This document shows, one piece after another, positions 8,658 to 17,155 of a DNA stretch of 44,190 nucleotides (position 1 is the stretch's first letter; each line of letters starts with the position of its first letter). The DNA is taken from assembly GCA_030625325.1 (NCBI GenBank), contig DAOURA010000002.1:1-44190 (forward strand). Direction: 5' to 3'. Source of the DNA: Marinosulfonomonas sp. (GTDB lineage Bacteria; Pseudomonadota; Alphaproteobacteria; Rhodobacterales; Rhodobacteraceae). The translations under genes and the position numbers were made by a program. The notes under the pieces were generated by a model that was not told the origin of the DNA, searched no databases, and saw only the letters and a program-made list of their open reading frames with translations.

Positions 8658-9373
8658 TGGGCAACGGCACCATAGCGGCGTTCGCGCTTGGCGAAATTTT
8701 CCAGAATTTCAGCAAATATTTCGCGGGAAAAATCCGGCCACAGGGTATCTATAAATTCGTATTCCGAATAGGCCGACTGCCACAGCAGAAAATTGGAAAT
8801 CCGCGCCTCGCCACTGGTGCGGATCACCAGATCCGGGTCGGGCAGAACACAGGTGTCCAGATATTTTGCCAGGGTTTCAGCATCCACCGCTTCGGGGTCC
8901 AACGTTCCGGCCTTAACATCACACGCAAGGCGCTTGGTGGCACGCGCAACTTCGTCACGCCCCCCATAATTGATTGCCACCGTCAGATGCACCAGATCGT
9001 TATCTTTGGTTAACTTTTCCAGATTATCCATCATTTCGACCAGCTTTGGCTCCAGCCGGATGCGGTCACCGATGAAACGAACACAAACACCATTGTCGCG
9101 CAACGCCGTTGCTTCGCGGGTGATGTAACGCTTGAACAGGGTCATCAGGCCGGTCACTTCGGCCTGTGTCCGTTTCCAGTTTTCGGTCGAAAAAGCGAAA
9201 ACTGTCAAATACTTAACCCCAAGGTCCGGGCACGCCGTCAGAATTTCACGCACCCGCCGACCACCCGCACGGTGGCCATAAAGGCGCGGTTTACCACGGG
9301 CCTGTGCCCACCTGCCGTTGCCATCCATAATTATGGCCACATGCCGGGGGGCGGCTTGGGTGTTGTCTTTCAA
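8654..9373 (-). CDS. uppS: Undecaprenyl diphosphate synthase (cis-prenyltransferase)
   Basis: Condenses farnesyl-PP with eight isopentenyl-PP units to make the C55 carrier for peptidoglycan and polysaccharides. The 239-aa product has the catalytic AIIMDGNGRWA block near the N-terminus, FAFSTENWKR, and DLVIRTSGEARISNFLLWQS toward the C-terminus. The start is TTG: GAGG lies 7 bases upstream and no ATG occurs before the catalytic aspartate. It overlaps cdsA by 4 bases and follows frr after 34 bases. Confidence 0.96.
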   Translation of the reverse strand: MKDNTQAAPRHVAIIMDGNGRWAQARGKPRLYGHRAGGRRVREILTACPDLGVKYLTVFAFSTENWKRTQAEVTGLMTLFKRYITREATALRDNGVCVRFIGDRIRLEPKLVEMMDNLEKLTKDNDLVHLTVAINYGGRDEVARATKRLACDVKAGTLDPEAVDAETLAKYLDTCVLPDPDLVIRTSGEARISNFLLWQSAYSEYEFIDTLWPDFSREIFAEILENFAKRERRYGAVAQ

Positions 9374-9407
9374 AATAATTCCTCACTGCAAGGTAACGCC
9401 AAAAACG

Positions 9408-9971
9408 TCAGACCTGCATAATTTCGGCCTGTTTGTTTTCAAGCGTGCTGTCGATCGCGGCAATTGCTTTGTTGGTTAATTCCTGAACTTCTTCATGCCA
9501 GATTTTGTTGTCGTCTTCGGACATGCCATCGGCCAGTGCTTTTTTCAGCTGATCCATGCCATCACGTCGCACATTGCGCACCGCAATACGCGCGCTTTCG
9601 GCGTATTGGGCACCAACCTTGGTCAGCTCGCGGCGGCGTTCTTCGTTCAGCTCAGGGATTGGCAGGCGAATAATTGTGCCATCAATCACCGGGTTGATGC
9701 CCAGACCACTGTCACGGATCGCCTTTTCGGCCGCCCCCACCAGTGCCTTGTCCCAAATGTTAATCGTCACCATCCGTGGTTCGGGCACATTGACCGTGCC
9801 AACCTGGTTGATCGGGGTCATAGCGCCGTAGGCGTTTACCATGATCGGTTCTACCATCGTGGCAGACGCCCGTCCGGTGCGCAGGGTTGCAAATTCGGCC
9901 CGAAGCGATGTCATCGCCCCGTCCATCCGACGTTCAATATCATCCAGGTCAATTTCTAAATCGTCTGACAT
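9408..9971 (-). CDS. frr: Ribosome recycling factor
   Basis: Splits the post-termination ribosome together with EF-G. The 187-aa product matches the family's 185-aa length, with the hallmark segments [16 protein letters not shown] near residue 30 and [18 protein letters not shown] near residue 105, which form the long helical domain and hinge. It follows pyrH by 57 bases in the classic pyrH-frr order and precedes uppS. AAGAGTGG lies upstream of the ATG. Confidence 0.98.
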   Translation of the reverse strand: MSDDLEIDLDDIERRMDGAMTSLRAEFATLRTGRASATMVEPIMVNAYGAMTPINQVGTVNVPEPRMVTINIWDKALVGAAEKAIRDSGLGINPVIDGTIIRLPIPELNEERRRELTKVGAQYAESARIAVRNVRRDGMDQLKKALADGMSEDDNKIWHEEVQELTNKAIAAIDSTLENKQAEIMQV

Positions 9972-10028
9972 CGTACCACTCTTGCTGTTATTATTGCTGT
10001 TTCAGCCGCCCTTAATGCCCTGATTAAG

Positions 10029-10766
10029 TTAACCGCCGACAGTTGTATAGGTGCCTTCGCCCCGCAGGATACCACGAAAGCCCCCCGGTTCATCCAATGA
10101 AAACACGATGATTGGCAGGTCGTTGTCCCGCGCCAACGCAATCGCCGAGGCATCCATCACCCCCAGACGCTTGGCCAGAACCTCATCATAGCTGATATTG
10201 TCATAGCGCTTGGCGTCGTCGTGTTTTTCCGGGTCCTTGTCGTAAACCCCGTCCACCTTAGTGCCCTTGAAAATTGCTTCGCAGTTCATTTCGCTGGCCC
10301 GCAGGGTCGCGGCGGTGTCGGTGGTGAAAAACGGGTTGCCTGTCCCGGCGGCAAAAATACAGACCCGCGCCTTTTCAAGGTGACGCACCGCGCGCCGCCT
10401 GATGTAAGGCTCACAGACCTGATCCATCGGGATGGCGCTGATCACGCGGGTGAAAACACCCTTGTCTTCCAGGGCGGCCTGCATCGCCAGCGCGTTCATC
10501 ACCGTGCCCAGCATCCCCATATAATCGGCGGTGGTGCGTTCCATCCCCTGCGCGCTGCCCTGAAGGCCGCGGAAAATATTGCCGCCGCCGATGACCATGC
10601 AGATCTCAATGCCAAGGCTGTGAACTGACTTTACCTCATCCGCGATGCGGCTGACGGTTGGCGGATGCAACCCGTACCCCTGATCGCCCATCAGGGCCTC
10701 ACCCGAGATCTTCAGAAGAACACGTTTATATTTCGTGGCGGGCTGACCTTGGTCCTGCTCACTCAT
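10029..10766 (-). CDS. pyrH: UMP kinase PyrH
   Basis: Phosphorylates UMP to UDP in pyrimidine nucleotide synthesis and is usually regulated by GTP and UTP. The 245-aa amino-acid-kinase-fold protein has [14 protein letters not shown] at the N-terminus, [10 protein letters not shown], and the nucleotide-binding block [17 protein letters not shown] at 10775 is in frame, but AGGGG is positioned correctly for the ATG at 10766, which is preferred. It is the first gene of the leftward envelope block. tsf may precede it in other genomes; here miaA is divergent. Confidence 0.97.
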   Translation of the reverse strand: MSEQDQGQPATKYKRVLLKISGEALMGDQGYGLHPPTVSRIADEVKSVHSLGIEICMVIGGGNIFRGLQGSAQGMERTTADYMGMLGTVMNALAMQAALEDKGVFTRVISAIPMDQVCEPYIRRRAVRHLEKARVCIFAAGTGNPFFTTDTAATLRASEMNCEAIFKGTKVDGVYDKDPEKHDDAKRYDNISYDEVLAKRLGVMDASAIALARDNDLPIIVFSLDEPGGFRGILRGEGTYTTVGG

Positions 10767-10914
10767 AAATAACACCCCTGTTTTTTAATTTGGAAATCTG
10801 GCGCAAAATGTCGCAAAAAGGCATTGTGTTCAATGCAGGAAACCAATGAAACTGAATTTACCCAAAAATAAAATCACCCAGCCCCGGATCACCCAATAGA
10901 AACTGCCCCGTAAC

Positions 10915-11793
10915 ATGTTGTCATCTCTGCAAAATATATCAAAAGAACTGCCAATCCTGATTGCCGGGCCAACCGCGTCGGGCAAATCGGCGCTGGCGGG
11001 TGAACTGGCGGCCAAATATGGCGGCGTGATTGTGAACGCCGATGCGTTGCAGGTGTTTTCCGACTGGCGCGTGCTGACAGCGCGCCCGACGGCCGCCGAT
11101 GAAACCCAGCACCAACACCATCTTTACGGCCATGTGGCCGGGGATTTCGCCTATTCGGTCGGCCACTGGCTGCGTGATGTCACCCCCCTGCTGACCACCG
11201 GGCAAAGGCCGATTATTGTGGGCGGCACAGGGCTGTATTTCACCGCCCTGACACAGGGGCTGGCCGATATACCGCCAACCGCGCCCGATATCCGCGCCCT
11301 TGGCGACCAGAAAATCGCCGCCGGGGAACTGGGGGATATGTTGGATGAGATTGACCCCGACACACGGGCGCGCATCGATACCAAAAACCCCGTGCGCATC
11401 CAAAGGGCATGGGAAGTGTGGCGCACCACCGGGAAATCACTGGCCCAGTGGCAAGATAGCACCCCGCCACCGGTTTTGCCCCTGCAAAACACCCACCCGA
11501 TCCTGCTGAATGCCGACAAAGACTGGTTGAACCAACGGATCGCCAGCCGCTTTGACGCCATGTTGTCAGGTGGCGCACTGGACGAAGCCCGCACAAACGC
11601 GCCGGGCTGGAACCCGGCCCTGCCCTCGGCCAAGGCAATCGGCGCCAGTCAGTTGATCCAATACCTTGCCGGAACCCTGTCACTGGACGCGGCACGTGAT
11701 TCTGCAACAATCGCCACACGCCAGTACGCCAAGCGTCAGCGCAGCTGGTTTCGCGCCCGCATGGCCGGTTGGTCGGGGCTGAATTTACCCTGA
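10915..11793 (+). CDS. miaA: tRNA dimethylallyltransferase MiaA
   Basis: Adds a dimethylallyl group to A37 of tRNAs reading UNN codons, drawing on the isoprenoid pool. The 292-aa product has the P-loop GPTASGKSALA at residues 20-30, the NADALQVFSDW substrate segment, GGTGLYFTAL and the C-terminal tRNA-binding region RQYAKRQRSWFR. The length is standard. It is transcribed divergently from pyrH across a 148-base gap that contains a perfect 6-bp dyad (GCATTG/CAATGC, 10821-10836). The ATG is taken as the start because it precedes the P-loop by the usual distance. Confidence 0.95.
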   Translation: MLSSLQNISKELPILIAGPTASGKSALAGELAAKYGGVIVNADALQVFSDWRVLTARPTAADETQHQHHLYGHVAGDFAYSVGHWLRDVTPLLTTGQRPIIVGGTGLYFTALTQGLADIPPTAPDIRALGDQKIAAGELGDMLDEIDPDTRARIDTKNPVRIQRAWEVWRTTGKSLAQWQDSTPPPVLPLQNTHPILLNADKDWLNQRIASRFDAMLSGGALDEARTNAPGWNPALPSAKAIGASQLIQYLAGTLSLDAARDSATIATRQYAKRQRSWFRARMAGWSGLNLP

Positions 11794-11949
11794 CCCCAGC
11801 TATATCTGGCGGCTGAAAATGCATCGGTGCCAATATCTTGCGAATCACCATAGGGGCGAAAAAAACGTCTATCTTTTAAGGACTTCCTGACATAACTTTC
11901 ACAAACCGAACACTGAGTTCTGCCCCAAAAACAATGACTGCCGCCACAA

Positions 11950-12762
11950 ATGAACATATTAGAACAACCTGAAAACGGCTTTCGCGTCGTGCCATTGCCG
12001 CAATTTTCACGGGGGGGGCGCTGGCGTACAGAAGCCATGCGCAGCTATTCCCAGCACATGCTGATCTGGTTCACCAAGGGTCAGGGGCGCATCACTGTTT
12101 CGGGTGTCACCCGTGGGTACGGGCCGCACAATGCGGTGTTCATCCCTGCCGGTACCATGCATGGCTTTGACCTGATTGGTCAAATCTTCGGCTCAATCGT
12201 ATTTTTTCCCGACAACATAGATATTGACCTGCCAACCGAACCCCTGCACCTGCGGTTTCGGGATGCGGCACGCCACGCCGAACTTAGCGTGATGGTCGAT
12301 AACATTCAGCGCGAAAGTGAACGCAAACTGTCCGGTCAGGATCGTGCCCTGATACACCATGGTGGTCTGTTGTCGGTCTGGCTGCGCCGTCAGGCCGAAA
12401 CCATGCCCGAATCTGAAATCGAACTGGACACATCCCGCCGTCTGGCGGCCGCCTATACCGCACTGGTTGAACGCGATTACCATATGTCCAAATCAGTTGC
12501 CAATTATGCGCGCGAACTGGGTGTCACCCCCACCCACCTGTCACGGGTCTGCAATATCGCCTGCGGGCGGCCTGCGTCGATCCTGCTAAGTGAACGTATC
12601 CACTTTGAGGCCCGCCGCCTGCTGGCCGAAACCCCAACGCCGGTCAAAGATATCGCCGAACACCTTGGTTTTACCTCGGCGGCCTATTTCACACGGGCAT
12701 TTCAGAAATATTCCGGCAAAACCCCGACCTCTTTCAGAAAATCCAGTCTGTCCAGCCAGTAA
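11950..12762 (+). CDS. AraC-family transcriptional regulator, likely of the adjacent importer
   Basis: A 270-aa regulator with an N-terminal cupin-like sensor domain (residues about 25-100, with the PAGTMHGFD metal/ligand-pocket type motif) and a C-terminal pair of helix-turn-helix units (residues about 165-265: SVANYARELGVTPTHLSRVC, then DIAEHLGFTSAAYFTRAFQK and the closing GKTPTSFRK). It lies directly upstream of, and in the same direction as, a peptide-type ABC importer, with repeats typical of AraC-type sites in between, so control of that operon is inferred. An 8/11 match to the same half-site at 11860-11870 could allow autoregulation. The ligand is unknown. Confidence 0.9.
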   Translation: MNILEQPENGFRVVPLPQFSRGGRWRTEAMRSYSQHMLIWFTKGQGRITVSGVTRGYGPHNAVFIPAGTMHGFDLIGQIFGSIVFFPDNIDIDLPTEPLHLRFRDAARHAELSVMVDNIQRESERKLSGQDRALIHHGGLLSVWLRRQAETMPESEIELDTSRRLAAAYTALVERDYHMSKSVANYARELGVTPTHLSRVCNIACGRPASILLSERIHFEARRLLAETPTPVKDIAEHLGFTSAAYFTRAFQKYSGKTPTSFRKSSLSSQ

Positions 12763-12810
12763 CAAATAGTTTTCCGGTCAAGGCCCTTTTCCCCTTGCTT
12801 GCGGGCCCAT

Positions 12811-12941
12811 TGTCGTTTTTGAATGGGGGGAATGTCGTTTTTGGACTATTATCTGGCGAAATCAAGCATAGACGCTAGCCCATTTTCATGTGGGAATACC
12901 AATAAGACCAGGGGGGCCATACCAAATAACCAATAACGACA
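12811..12941. promoter_or_regulatory. Candidate AraC-type operator: three copies of TGTCGTTTTTG
   Basis: Two direct copies, TGTCGTTTTTGAA at 12811-12823 and TGTCGTTTTTGGA at 12833-12845, start exactly 22 bases apart, about two helical turns, the layout of AraC/XylS half-sites. A third, inverted copy (10 of 11 bases) lies at 12931-12941. The second copy covers TTGGAC (12841-12846), a plausible -35 element with only a poor -10 (AGCATA near 12865), as expected of an activator-dependent promoter. The whole 246-base gap precedes the binding-protein gene. Confidence 0.5.
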
Positions 12942-13008
12942 GCCATCGGCTTTATGCAGCCGACCCTATTATCATAAACGTTTTAGCAAATTTTACCGGG
13001 AGAAAAAG

Positions 13009-14682
13009 ATGCCACTAGACACCATCAACGGAAAGCCAATGCACCGCGCCGCGAAAATGTACGCCGACGAATGCAAGGCCGGAAAACTTAGCCGGCGCGA
13101 ATTTCTGGCGCGCAGTTCTGCCCTTGGGGTCACCACCGCCGCCGCATATGGCCTGATCGGCCTTACAGCCCCTGTTCAGGCGGCAGGCAACATCATGGCC
13201 GGTGGCACCCTGCGCATCCAACAAGAAGTGCGCGCCCTGAAAGATCCGCGCACATTTGACTGGTCGCAGATCGCCAACTTTACCCGTGGCTGGCTGGAAT
13301 ATCTGGTTGAATACAACCGTGACGGCACCTTTCGCGGTATGTTGCTGGAAAGCTGGGACGTGAATGATGACGCCACCGTTTACACCCTGAATGTGCGCAA
13401 GGGCGTAAAATGGAACAACGGCGATGATTTCACCGCGGATGATGTTGCACGCAACATCGCCGACTGGGCCGACAAAGATGTCGAAGGCAATTCAATGGCG
13501 GCCCGCGTGTCGGCCATTATCGACGCCGATACCAATCAGGCAATCGCCGGTTCTATCAAGGTTATCGACAGTCACACCGTTCGTTTGACCCTGCCAACGC
13601 CTGATATTTCAATCATTTCAGGCATGGCCGATTACCCGGCAGCGATCGTTCACAGCAGTCATAACCCCGATGCAATGCTGGAAACGGCCGTTGGCACTGG
13701 CCCTTACCTGCCCGAAAGTCTGGAAGTGGGCGTAAAAGGTGTGCTGGCGCGCAACGAAAACCACACATGGTGGGGGCATGACGCGCTGGAAGGTGGCGGC
13801 GCCCATCTGGACCGGATTGAATACATTGATTATGGCACTGATCCTTCTGCATTTGTGGCTGCGGCGGAATCTGAAGAAGTTGACATGTTCTATGACACCG
13901 CGTCCGATTTTGTTGACCTTATGGACAGCATCGGCTGGAATTCATCCGAGGCCGTAACCGCCGCCACCGTGGTCATTCGCCCCAATCAACTGGCAGAAGT
14001 TGACGGCACAAAACCATACGCAGACGCCCGCGTGCGCCGTGCGCTGGCAATGGCTGTTGATAACTCGGTCTGCCTTGAACTTGGTTACGGCAGCCGCGGC
14101 ACCCCCGCGGAAAACCACCATGTTTGCCCGATCCACCCGGAATACGCCGAACTTGCACCACAGGTTGTTGACGGTGCCGCCGCCAAGGCCCTGATGGAAG
14201 AGGCCGGAATGGCGGACTATGAACATGAACTGGTGTCGATCGACGATGACTGGCGCAAAAACACCACCGATGCCGTCGCCGCGCAACTGCGCGATGCGGG
14301 TATCAAGGTCAAACGCACCATCCTGCCCGGCAGTACGTTCTGGAACGACTGGACAAAATATCCGTTCAGTTCAACCAACTGGAACATGCGCCCCCTTGGT
14401 GTTCAGGTGCTGGCACTGGCATACCGTTCCGGCGAGGCCTGGAACGAAAGTGGCTTTGCCAACGAAGAATTCGACACATTGCTGAACAAAGCCCTGGCAA
14501 TTTCAAACGCGGATGAACGGCGCAAGGTGATGGTGCGTATCCAGACCATCATGCAAGAAGAAGGCGTAACAATTCAGCCTTACTGGCGTTCGCTCTATCG
14601 CCATTTCCGTGATGGGGTGGTCAACGCCGAGATGCACCCGACATTTGAAATTCACGTCTATAAACTGGGCCTGTCAGCCTGA
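13009..14682 (+). CDS. ABC importer substrate-binding protein, family 5 (peptide/nickel/opine type), Tat-exported
   Basis: Periplasmic binding protein of the SBP_bac_5 (DppA/OppA) family, delivering peptides or related small solutes to the permeases encoded next. The N-terminus carries a twin-arginine signal, [13 protein letters not shown] at residues 28-40, followed by a hydrophobic stretch and cleavage near PVQA-AG. The mature part has the family block [22 protein letters not shown] and the C-terminal lobe with YWRSLYRHF. The 557-aa length fits Tat-dependent members found in alphaproteobacteria. GGGAG is 8 bases before the ATG. A strong hairpin follows the stop. The substrate cannot be told from sequence. 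Confidence 0.92.
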   Translation: MPLDTINGKPMHRAAKMYADECKAGKLSRREFLARSSALGVTTAAAYGLIGLTAPVQAAGNIMAGGTLRIQQEVRALKDPRTFDWSQIANFTRGWLEYLVEYNRDGTFRGMLLESWDVNDDATVYTLNVRKGVKWNNGDDFTADDVARNIADWADKDVEGNSMAARVSAIIDADTNQAIAGSIKVIDSHTVRLTLPTPDISIISGMADYPAAIVHSSHNPDAMLETAVGTGPYLPESLEVGVKGVLARNENHTWWGHDALEGGGAHLDRIEYIDYGTDPSAFVAAAESEEVDMFYDTASDFVDLMDSIGWNSSEAVTAATVVIRPNQLAEVDGTKPYADARVRRALAMAVDNSVCLELGYGSRGTPAENHHVCPIHPEYAELAPQVVDGAAAKALMEEAGMADYEHELVSIDDDWRKNTTDAVAAQLRDAGIKVKRTILPGSTFWNDWTKYPFSSTNWNMRPLGVQVLALAYRSGEAWNESGFANEEFDTLLNKALAISNADERRKVMVRIQTIMQEEGVTIQPYWRSLYRHFRDGVVNAEMHPTFEIHVYKLGLSA

Positions 14683-14688
14683 TAAAAC

Positions 14689-14722
14689 AACTGGCCGCCC
14701 CCGAATGTGGGGGCGGCCAGTT
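14689..14722 (+). other. Perfect 14-bp hairpin between binding-protein and permease genes
   Basis: AACTGGCCGCCCCC (14689-14702), a 6-base loop GAATGT, and its exact complement (14709-14722) form a very stable GC-rich stem 6 bases after the stop codon. No T-run follows (ACCTTGATCG). It is therefore more likely to be an mRNA-stabilising or partial-termination element, giving more binding protein than permease, than a full terminator. Confidence 0.75.
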
Positions 14723-14803
14723 ACCTTGATCGCTTTGACATAAATCGCGACAGGTTTGCGCCAATAAATGGCGCCTTTCCCAATGCCGACAACAGGGGCC
14801 AAC

Positions 14804-15850
14804 ATGGGACTATTCATTTTACGCCGGGTCGGGATGATGATCCTGACGGCACTTTGCCTGACGTTTGTGGTATTTTTCCTGACGAACCTTTACCCGAACC
14901 TTGAAAAGCTGGCCAAAAGTCAGGGCAACCAACGCATGTCAGACGAAGCGGTTCAAAGCTGGCTGGGCAATCGTGGCTATCTGCAATCAACGCCGGTGAA
15001 ATATGGCGAATGGCTGGGCGTGTTGCCGGGGTTCACCCATACAAATGATGACGGCAAAACCACCGGGCGCTGCATTGATGCACGCAAACCCGTGGATACC
15101 CCGCCCCGTTTTTGCGGCGTTGTTCAGGGCGACTGGGGCTATTCAACCGTGTTCAAAGAAGACGTCAGCACCATCATCGCACGCCGCCTTGGCAAAACCG
15201 GCAAACTGATGTTCTGGGTGATGGTGCTTATGGTGCCATCGGCCCTGATCCTGGGGGTGCTTGCCGGTATGCGCGAAGGCTCCAAACTGGACCGCACCCT
15301 GTCCACCGTTTCAATCACCACCACCGCCACCCCGGAATATGTATCCGGCGTGATCCTGATTTCAATCTTTGCATCCTCTGCCTTTGGATTGAAATGGTTC
15401 AAAGGCACCGCCACATCGGCCATGGATAACGCAACATTTGAAAACTTTTTCCTGCCGGTGCTGACCATTGCCCTGTATGGCATCGGCTATATCGCCCGCA
15501 TGACCCGCGCCAGCATGGCCGAAGTGATGACATCCCAATATATCCGCACCGCCCGCCTGAAAGGCGTCAGCTTTCCAAACATCGTGATAAAACACGCCCT
15601 TCGAAATGCACTGATCGCACCGTTTACCGTGATTATGTTGCAATTTCCGTGGCTGTTGAACGGCGTGGTAATTGTTGAAACCCTGTTTAACTACAAGGGC
15701 TTTGGCTGGACGCTTGTACAGGCCGCCGGCAACAATGACATTGAACTGCTGCTGGCCAGTTCAGTGGTGGCGGTGTTTGTCGTGCTTGTTACACAGCTGA
15801 TATCGGACGTTGGCTATGTCTTTTTGAACCCACGCATTCGGATAGCTTAA
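14804..15850 (+). CDS. ABC importer permease, DppB type
   Basis: First inner-membrane subunit of the importer. It starts MGLFILRRVGMMIL, the usual DppB/OppB N-terminal helix, followed by a periplasmic region of about 100 aa that contains two cysteines (RCIDARKPV, PRFCGVVQ) and then the core permease helices. The coupling-helix EAA-type segment is seen around ARLKGVSFPNIVIKHALRNA, and the C-terminus VGYVFLNPRIRIA is typical. The frame is open from 14768, but AGGGG precedes the ATG at 14804, giving 348 aa. It is 12 bases from the next permease gene. Confidence 0.92.
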   Translation: MGLFILRRVGMMILTALCLTFVVFFLTNLYPNLEKLAKSQGNQRMSDEAVQSWLGNRGYLQSTPVKYGEWLGVLPGFTHTNDDGKTTGRCIDARKPVDTPPRFCGVVQGDWGYSTVFKEDVSTIIARRLGKTGKLMFWVMVLMVPSALILGVLAGMREGSKLDRTLSTVSITTTATPEYVSGVILISIFASSAFGLKWFKGTATSAMDNATFENFFLPVLTIALYGIGYIARMTRASMAEVMTSQYIRTARLKGVSFPNIVIKHALRNALIAPFTVIMLQFPWLLNGVVIVETLFNYKGFGWTLVQAAGNNDIELLLASSVVAVFVVLVTQLISDVGYVFLNPRIRIA

Positions 15851-15862
15851 AGGAGCCTCGTG

Positions 15863-17044
15863 ATGGAACCATTATCCTGGGGCGGCATTATCGTCCGCAT
15901 ATTTTTGCAGTTCACGCCGATCTGGATTTCACTGATCGTTCTGTTTGGCATGTCGATCAGGTTCAAGCGACGCCTTGGCCTTTATGGAAAACTGTTCGAC
16001 AGCACCGTCGGCATGATCGGCTTTGCGCTGGTGATGTTCTGGGTCTTTACCGGCATATACGCCGCCTTTGACCTGATCATCCTGAATGATCCACTGTCCC
16101 AAGTGTCAGGCATGAAATACAAACTGCCCGGCACGCCCCTGCCCGACGGCAGCGGCTATTACCTGCTTGGCGGGGACACATTGGCGCGCGATGTGTTTAG
16201 CCGCATGGTGGCCGGCAGTTGGATCGTGGTGAAAATTGCGCCACTGGCAACCGTGTTCGCCTTTATGGTCGGCATCACCCTTGGCCTGCCGGCGGGCTAT
16301 TACGGTGGCAAATTCGACACCGTCCTATCGTTCATTTCCAATCTGGTGCTGGCCTTTCCGGTGATCCTGCTGTTTTACCTGCTGGTGACACCCGAAATTG
16401 TTGAAACCGGTATCCCGGCCTATATGGCGGCGGTGCTGTTTATTTTTCCGATCATTTTTCTGACGGTACTGTTGAATTCACGCTTTTACACCCAACCGGC
16501 AAAACGAAACCTGTATGTCGGGGTGACACTGTTGGTTAGCGTGACCCTTTATTTGTCACTAATCAGCGAACCGGGCACTGTTATTTCCTTTGTGCCACGC
16601 TGGATTGACCTGTTCGACATCCCCGGCAACCTGCTGGTGGTGTTTGTGTCGGTGGTGTTTGTGAATTCACCAACGGTGTTTCGCATCGTGCGTGGGCTGG
16701 TGCTGGATATCCGCACCCGCGATTATGTCGCCGCCGCACAAACCCGTGGCGAAGGGGCATGGTACATCATGCTGTGGGAAATTCTGCCCAATGCACGCGG
16801 GCCGCTGATCGTCGATTTTTGCCTGCGCATTGGTTACACCACGATCCTGCTGGGGACGTTGGGGTTCTTTGGTCTGGGGTTGGAAAGCGAAAGCCCGGAC
16901 TGGGGTACAACCATCAATGCCGGGCGCAAGCTGTTGTCGGTCTATCCACACCGCGCCCTGCCCCCCGCACTGGCACTGATGACGCTGGTGCTGGGCCTCA
17001 ACCTGCTGGCCGATGGCCTGCGCGAAGAAAGCCTGAGGGATTGA
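15863..17044 (+). CDS. ABC importer permease, DppC type, with extra membrane segments
   Basis: Second permease subunit. The 393-aa product is longer than the usual 280-310 aa. It has an additional N-terminal helix (about residues 10-35) before the normal first helix, and an inserted hydrophobic pair in the middle (VLFIFPIIFLTVLL and YVGVTLLVSVTLYLSLI). The DppC core is clear: GGDTLARDVFSRM, the coupling segment RDYVAAAQTRGEGAWYIM, and LGFFGLGLESESPDWG. AAGGAG lies 7 bases before the ATG; a GTG one codon earlier is less likely. Its stop lies three bases before a 35-aa ORF that leads into the ATPase gene. Confidence 0.92.
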   Translation: MEPLSWGGIIVRIFLQFTPIWISLIVLFGMSIRFKRRLGLYGKLFDSTVGMIGFALVMFWVFTGIYAAFDLIILNDPLSQVSGMKYKLPGTPLPDGSGYYLLGGDTLARDVFSRMVAGSWIVVKIAPLATVFAFMVGITLGLPAGYYGGKFDTVLSFISNLVLAFPVILLFYLLVTPEIVETGIPAYMAAVLFIFPIIFLTVLLNSRFYTQPAKRNLYVGVTLLVSVTLYLSLISEPGTVISFVPRWIDLFDIPGNLLVVFVSVVFVNSPTVFRIVRGLVLDIRTRDYVAAAQTRGEGAWYIMLWEILPNARGPLIVDFCLRIGYTTILLGTLGFFGLGLESESPDWGTTINAGRKLLSVYPHRALPPALALMTLVLGLNLLADGLREESLRD

Positions 17045-17047
17045 ACC

Positions 17048-17155
17048 ATGCAAAAGGTTAACAGCGCTGTGGTGATTCCTGAGTCATATGGAATTCATAT
17101 GGGAATCATATGGGTTTCCGATGGTCCGAAATTGCAAGCCGAGAGGAATGGTTAA
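17048..17155 (+). CDS. Candidate 35-aa ORF coupled to the importer ATPase gene
   Basis: Between dppC-type and ATPase genes an ATG with GAGGG about 8 bases upstream opens a 35-codon frame (MQKVNSAVVIPESYGIHMG, then IIWVSDGPKLQAERNG) whose stop overlaps the ATPase start as TAATG. That geometry suits translational coupling or a leader peptide. The middle is built from a TCATATGG-type repeat, so the peptide may be incidental. I recognise no family, and nothing beyond the start, ribosome-binding site and overlap supports it. Confidence 0.3.
   Translation: MQKVNSAVVIPESYGIHMGIIWVSDGPKLQAERNG
17084..17116. repeat. Triple TCATATGG repeat
   Basis: TCATATGGA (17084), TCATATGGGA (17095) and TCATATGGGT (17107) repeat with periods of 11 and 12 bases in the gap before the ATPase gene. 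Each contains the palindrome CATATG. It could be a replication-slippage product or a binding site; no function is assigned. Confidence 0.6.

Noticed and set aside
10846-10899. 17-codon ORF (MKLNLPKNKITQPRITQ) with AGGA before its ATG, upstream of miaA
   Set aside because: Too short to judge and without attenuator structure or codon runs; the preceding 6-bp dyad alone is not enough. Could be revisited if conserved.
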